Positions 16,820-20,000 of a stretch of 20,000 bases of DNA are shown here, piece after piece. The notes under the pieces were generated by a model that was given only the letters and a program-made list of their open reading frames with translations, ran no database searches and was not told the DNA's origin. The translations under genes and the position numbers were made by a program. The stretch covers positions 5,001-25,000 of the forward strand of contig CAUYUJ010009590.1 of NCBI GenBank assembly GCA_963575745.1. Reading direction: 5' to 3'. Within the stretch, counting starts at the first letter, position 1, and every line of letters begins with the position of its first letter. Source of the DNA: Prorocentrum cordatum. Taxonomy: Eukaryota; Sar; Dinophyceae; Prorocentrales; Prorocentraceae.

Positions 16820-17445
16820 GAAACACGCGTGCGGGAGCTGCGCAAGCCGCGCCCCCGGTGGCGGCACGCCACATCGGAGGAGATGGCACAAGCACTACGA
16901 GCAGCCAACATACCACAGGACATCCTCAACTGTATCCCCACGGTGGTCAACAAGTGCAGGAGGCGTCGCAAGTGGCTACCTCCAGCACGCCAGACCACCC
17001 CTCCACTCCGCCTGTCAACACGTCTCGACCAGTACGTCGAGTACGACATCTTGTTCTACAAGGATCGCATAGTCATCCGCCTGATATGTTGCGCCTCGCG
17101 GTGGCATATATGGTCAGGAGGTCACGTCCAAGCGCGTTTCGACGCCGCTTGCCGTCGCCGACCGCTCATGGATCCAGTTGTTCGGCTCGATGGATATTTT
17201 TATCGTGGACGGCGAGGGCGGGATGACCTCAACGTACTTTGTGGAGGCAATGAAGAGGAGAGGGTACAGGTTGGCATGCGTGCTCCGCGCCAGCACGCTC
17301 GCTTCGTCGAGCGGCGCGGGGCCATGCTACGACAATCACTTCGCATCGCAGCTAACTTCGGCTCCCTGCCAGCATTTGCCATCTTTGCTGGCAACGGCCT
17401 CACTCACGTGGGCGGCGCTGCGCCGCGCAACGTCGTCTTCTGACG
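16820..17445 (+). pseudogene. Integrase catalytic domain of the copia-like element
   Basis: This is an rve-type integrase that would insert LTR cDNA into the genome. Frame 2 starts with RWRHATSEEMAQALRAANIP and NKCRRRRKW, where the second Cys of the expected C-x2-C zinc ligand pair appears to be Arg. The first catalytic Asp lies in EYDILFYK (Asp 17045-17047). A shift near 17110-17160 moves to frame 3, with WIQLFGSMDIFIVDGEGGM and the second Asp at 17208-17210. Another shift near 17265 returns to frame 2, with APRQHARFVERRGAMLRQ and Glu at 17309-17311. This leaves about 34 residues between Asp and Glu, close to the D,D(35)E spacing. AGNGLTHVGGAAPRNVVF follows before a stop at 17441-17443. The domain is clear but broken. 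Confidence 0.8.
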
Positions 17446-17860
17446 GCAGCCGCCTCTGCTGCCACCACTCAAAGCAGACGAACAGGGGGAGGTGTCCGGC
17501 GATTGCGTCGCCGGTGCCGAGCCTCCTGCTTGCAGCCCAGCCGACTTCAGTGGCGCATCCGAGAGATCGCTCTGCAACGCATGATCGAAGCTACATCGAT
17601 CGCACGCGTTAATCGCGCCCTCAGGGCCCGCGCCACCGAGTCCGGGAAGGGCCGCTTCAACGTGAGCGACCAGGTGGAGATCCACAGACCGCCAAGCACC
17701 AAGGACGCGTCTGGCCGGGCTGGCCCTGGGACAGTCATGTCCGTAGACCGGGCTCGAGGCAAGGTGGCAGCCAAGCACCGCCGAGCCGAGTTGATCTGCA
17801 GACTGCAAGACGCCCGGGCCTTCATCGGCGCCGTCTTCGACGATGGGCGCGAGCATGGCG
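17446..17860 (+). pseudogene. Integrase C-terminal region
   Basis: After the stop that ends the core, frame 2-type residues LPPLKADEQGE (about 17465) and then frame 1 from about 17550 continue. Frame 1 reads REIALQRMIEATSIARVNRA, then FNVSDQVEIHRPPSTKDASG and GTVMSVDRARGKVAAK, then ICRLQDARAFIG. The VSDQVEIHRPP...GPGTVMSVD pattern resembles the small beta-barrel at the end of LTR-retroelement integrases, which binds DNA non-specifically. From about 17850 another frame carries AWDRVEDYLEHVALGSG. The frame-1 open stretch as a whole runs to 18549. Confidence 0.6.
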
Positions 17861-18778
17861 CGGGCAGGCTTGGCCTGGGACCGCGTAGAGGACTACCTGG
17901 AGCATGTGGCACTGGGCTCTGGGGCCAGGACCTTCGGCCACTGGGGGGACACGAAGGGCGCGCAGCTCACCGAGCAGGCGCGACATTGCCCAGACGCCCT
18001 CGAAACCCCACCTTTCCCGCATATGATTTCAGCTACCAGACATTCGCGCTGCGCGAGTCATTCGCGGACAGAAATCTCTCGGCAACTGGCCGGTCTGCGC
18101 CCGCAGCTCGGCCATCTGGCGGTTCCCTCGGAACCCTGCCGACGTCCAGCAGATCCACCTCAACTGCGTCGCGCTCGACGCCCACCAGCTCATCGGCGAG
18201 CGGCGAGCATGTGCAGGAAGCTCGTATCATCCAGTTTGTCTTGGGTGAAGCGCTGTCAATGGTGACCGACGCCGGACAGGGCCTGGGCGGAACGTTCGAT
18301 GACGGCGTCATCGACATCCCCGAGGACACTGCCAGTACCGGTGAAGGTGGATCACCCTCAGCCCTGTCGACTATACCACAGGAGACCGGCAGCGACTTCT
18401 CTGGTCACATCCAACGCGTGACTTTAGCAGCTTGGCGCGAAGCCCGTGGGGCAGAATATCTGACCCAGGCGCTGGAGGGGCTGGGGGGCGCCGACAGCCA
18501 GCATGATATGTTCGTTGCCGTCGAGCACGCCGCGGCCGACCTACTGTAGGCCGTGGGCCGCGCGAGTGGCCCTGGCACTTCGAGACGCAGCGCCAGCGTC
18601 GGGGCATCCGAGCGCAGTGCCACTCCTGCTTGCGCGGGGCCTCCTTGGACGACTACGCCACGCTCGAGGAGGATGACGATGTAGGTGCGCATGTGAAGTT
18701 GTATCTTGATCCAGGGGCACGCGAAGCATTCTGGCCGCGTGGGGGGACTGCGTCGCCGGCGCTCCTCAGACAGCTGCG
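17861..18778 (+). other. Linker between integrase and reverse transcriptase
   Basis: Frame 1 stays open to 18549, with an acidic, Ser/Thr-rich middle (FDDGVIDIPEDTASTGEGG) and a helical end (TLAAWREARGAEYLTQALEG). Frame 3 then reads LDDYATLEEDDDVGAHVKLYL near 18645-18710. Such long, poorly conserved linkers before the reverse transcriptase are typical of copia polyproteins. No motif was recognised. Confidence 0.4.
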
Positions 18779-19600
18779 CTTAACTTTCATGCCGCCGTCG
18801 AGACCGCGGTCATCGAGCGCGACGCCGACCCTCTGTCCAACGAGGAAGTGTCGAGGCTGTCGAAGGAGGTCGCGGCAGCCATCCTCGACCAGCTCACTAT
18901 CTGGGTCGAGTGTACATCTTTTGAGAGGTGGCCATTCAAAGGCGCCCGAAATCCAAGGGACTCCAGACGCGCCTTCCTTAAGTGGAAGCCCTAGGAGGGA
19001 TCAGACGGCAAGACTGCCAGGATCACCCGGTTCCGCGCGGCGCTGAGGAGTTTCCGCGACATGGGCGCCGGAGCCTCGGAGGCGTTCGCTGGGTCAGCGA
19101 AGTGGGCGCCTCCGCGCCTGCCGTCAGCAGGGGCGGCGCGCCGCCCCGACCGGGCGCGCGTCGCCGCTGACGTCGAGAAGGCGCCCCTGCAAGGCATGAC
19201 CTATCAGGAGATGCAGGAGCAATGCGAAGCACCTCGAGGGGTGAACTTCACCCTGCCACCCAGCAGCGCAGCCATCTGCAGGCAGGTGCCCAGCTACGAG
19301 AGCTTCGGCGAGCGGGCCTTCTGCCTGCGCCGCATCAAGGCAGGTACGGGCTGCAAAGATGCGCCCCGAGCCTTCTCCATGAGGCTCACCCGAGCGCAGC
19401 GCCGAACCTGCAGGCGGGGCCCGGAACTCGAGGTCAAGCGCGTGACGTCTGGCAGCTGCGCTGGAGCCAGCGCGCTTGGTGTCCAAGCATGTTGACGATG
19501 TGAAGACTGCTGGGCGCAAGGAGCACGTCGACCCACTAATCAGTCACACCGAGGGCCTCGTCGACAAGATGAAGGGGGACTACGACGACTTCACCGCATG
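18779..19600 (+). pseudogene. Reverse transcriptase of the copia-like element
   Basis: Frame 2 reads VIERDADPLSNEEVSRLSKE and SFERWPFKGARN, then meets TAG at 18992-18994 and continues. The first catalytic Asp lies in AADVEKAPLQGMTYQEM (Asp 19169-19171), equivalent to the DVxxAFL motif of copia reverse transcriptases. NFTLPPSS and RQVPSYESFGE follow. KAGTGCKDAPRAFSMRL near 19340-19390 matches the YGLKQAPR-type motif. The frame shifts to 3 before KHVDDVKTAG (19485-19514), whose HVDD (Asp 19494-19499) is the Y/HVDD active-site pair. LVDKMKGDYDDFTACGV follows. The enzyme would copy element RNA into cDNA, but this copy is interrupted by one stop and at least one frameshift. Confidence 0.85.
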
Positions 19601-20000
19601 CGGAGTGCAGAAGGCTCCGCAGTGCCGATGGCACCGCGACGCTCGATACCTCTGATACCGATCAGACACGTCGACCCGGTCAAGGCCGAGGCTGACGAGC
19701 CAGCCGGAGGTCAGCTTCCCGACCTCTTTGTCTCCCTCTTGGGAGCAGCGGCCTGCGCCCTGCTCGCCCAGCGCGACGTCGCAGCGTGCATCGCCGCCCT
19801 GCAGAGAGCCAAGAACAAACTGCTCCTCCGCCACGATGCAGCTTAACTCCATTGTTCTGGACACGCAGAACAAGGCACGCATCGCATTTCCAGCGATGGA
19901 GTGCGCCGGGCTACTCAGCGCGCACAGCGACGGGTCCTTCTAGAGGGAGAGGGAGTCAGGATACGGCATGCGAGGAGCCGTATGCATGCGTCTCGGCAAA
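19601..20000 (+). pseudogene. RT connection and start of RNase H, cut by window end
   Basis: Frame 2 (about 19630-19840) reads IPIRHVDPVKAEADEP, LPDLFVSLLGAAACALLAQR and DVAACIAALQRAKNKLL, which resembles the copia region after the palm (LxGxLxYxxxxxRPDI-like). Frame 3 resumes with LNSIVLDTQ and AGLLSAHSDGSF, whose Asp (19929-19931) fits the first RNase H catalytic residue. TAG at 19941-19943 interrupts it, and SGYGMRGAVCMRLG continues to the window end. Confidence 0.7.

Larger units (their letters stand above)
12751..19999 (+). mobile_element. Copia-like (Ty1/copia) retrotransposon polyprotein, degenerate, right end outside window
   Basis: The order of recognisable domains is that of Ty1/copia Pol, with integrase (16820-17445) before reverse transcriptase (18779-19590) and RNase H (19900 onward). 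Between the Gag-like start and the integrase are extra modules: a dUTPase-like domain, an unassigned open stretch, a methyltransferase-like module and a C/H-rich finger. The best frame changes more than ten times and several stops fall inside domains (for example 15928, 18992 and 19941). No LTR, primer binding site or polypurine tract was seen, so the left boundary is arbitrary. The protease was not located with confidence. GGYEIA at about 13600, followed in another frame by GPGAIYFDLASASNGRI, could be its C-terminal part. Confidence 0.75.

Noticed and set aside
1-20000. Spliced-leader relic, tRNA, rRNA or 5S copies
   Set aside because: Scanned by eye for the dinoflagellate leader core and for cloverleaf-like signatures; none seen. 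A program search would be decisive.

Overview
The window looks like nuclear DNA of a dinoflagellate, or a close alveolate relative. It is very GC-rich and gene-poor, carries kilobases of CCT/AGG and CAT microsatellite, and is flanked by two broken retroelements. Their peptide motifs resemble the tyrosine-recombinase and copia-like polyproteins I associate with dinoflagellate genomes. I saw no bacterial operon structure, rRNA, tRNA or CRISPR array. I also saw no spliced-leader relic. The taxonomic call is inference.

Left edge (1-2450, +): the 3' part of a DIRS-like (tyrosine recombinase, YR) retrotransposon. In order it holds an RNase H domain, a YR domain with recognisable R...HxxR...W...Y residues, and a C-terminal methyltransferase-like module. 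The reading frame changes at least five times and there is an in-frame stop, so it is a relic unless the indels are assembly errors.

Middle (2450-10240): repeats dominate. There is a 97-bp dispersed direct repeat (2510-2808), an 84-bp tandem pair (2914-3060), and a broken gene of an SHCW-containing family (3496-4270). A minisatellite of ACTACAGG units follows (4380-4720), then CAT repeats (5051-5372) and long CCT tracts with one AGG block of opposite polarity (5390-9590). The 7711-7776 patch is AT-rich with an 11-bp period. A minus-strand ORF (9734-10237) is followed by a strong stem-loop, and a weaker minus-strand ORF lies at 6268-6630.

Right half (about 10.2-20.0 kb, +): a long, frame-broken copia-like polyprotein region. 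Recognisable parts in order are a possible Gag start (about 12751), a dUTPase-like domain with all five motif regions but altered key residues (13765-14180), an unassigned open stretch (14286-14783), a second methyltransferase-like module (15440-16110), a C/H-rich finger, an integrase (D, D, E residues visible), an integrase C-terminal region, a reverse transcriptase (HVDD) and the start of RNase H, cut by the window end. The order Gag...IN-RT-RH is that of Ty1/copia elements. The dUTPase and methyltransferase-like insertions are the unusual parts.

No intact, confidently functional protein-coding gene is visible.
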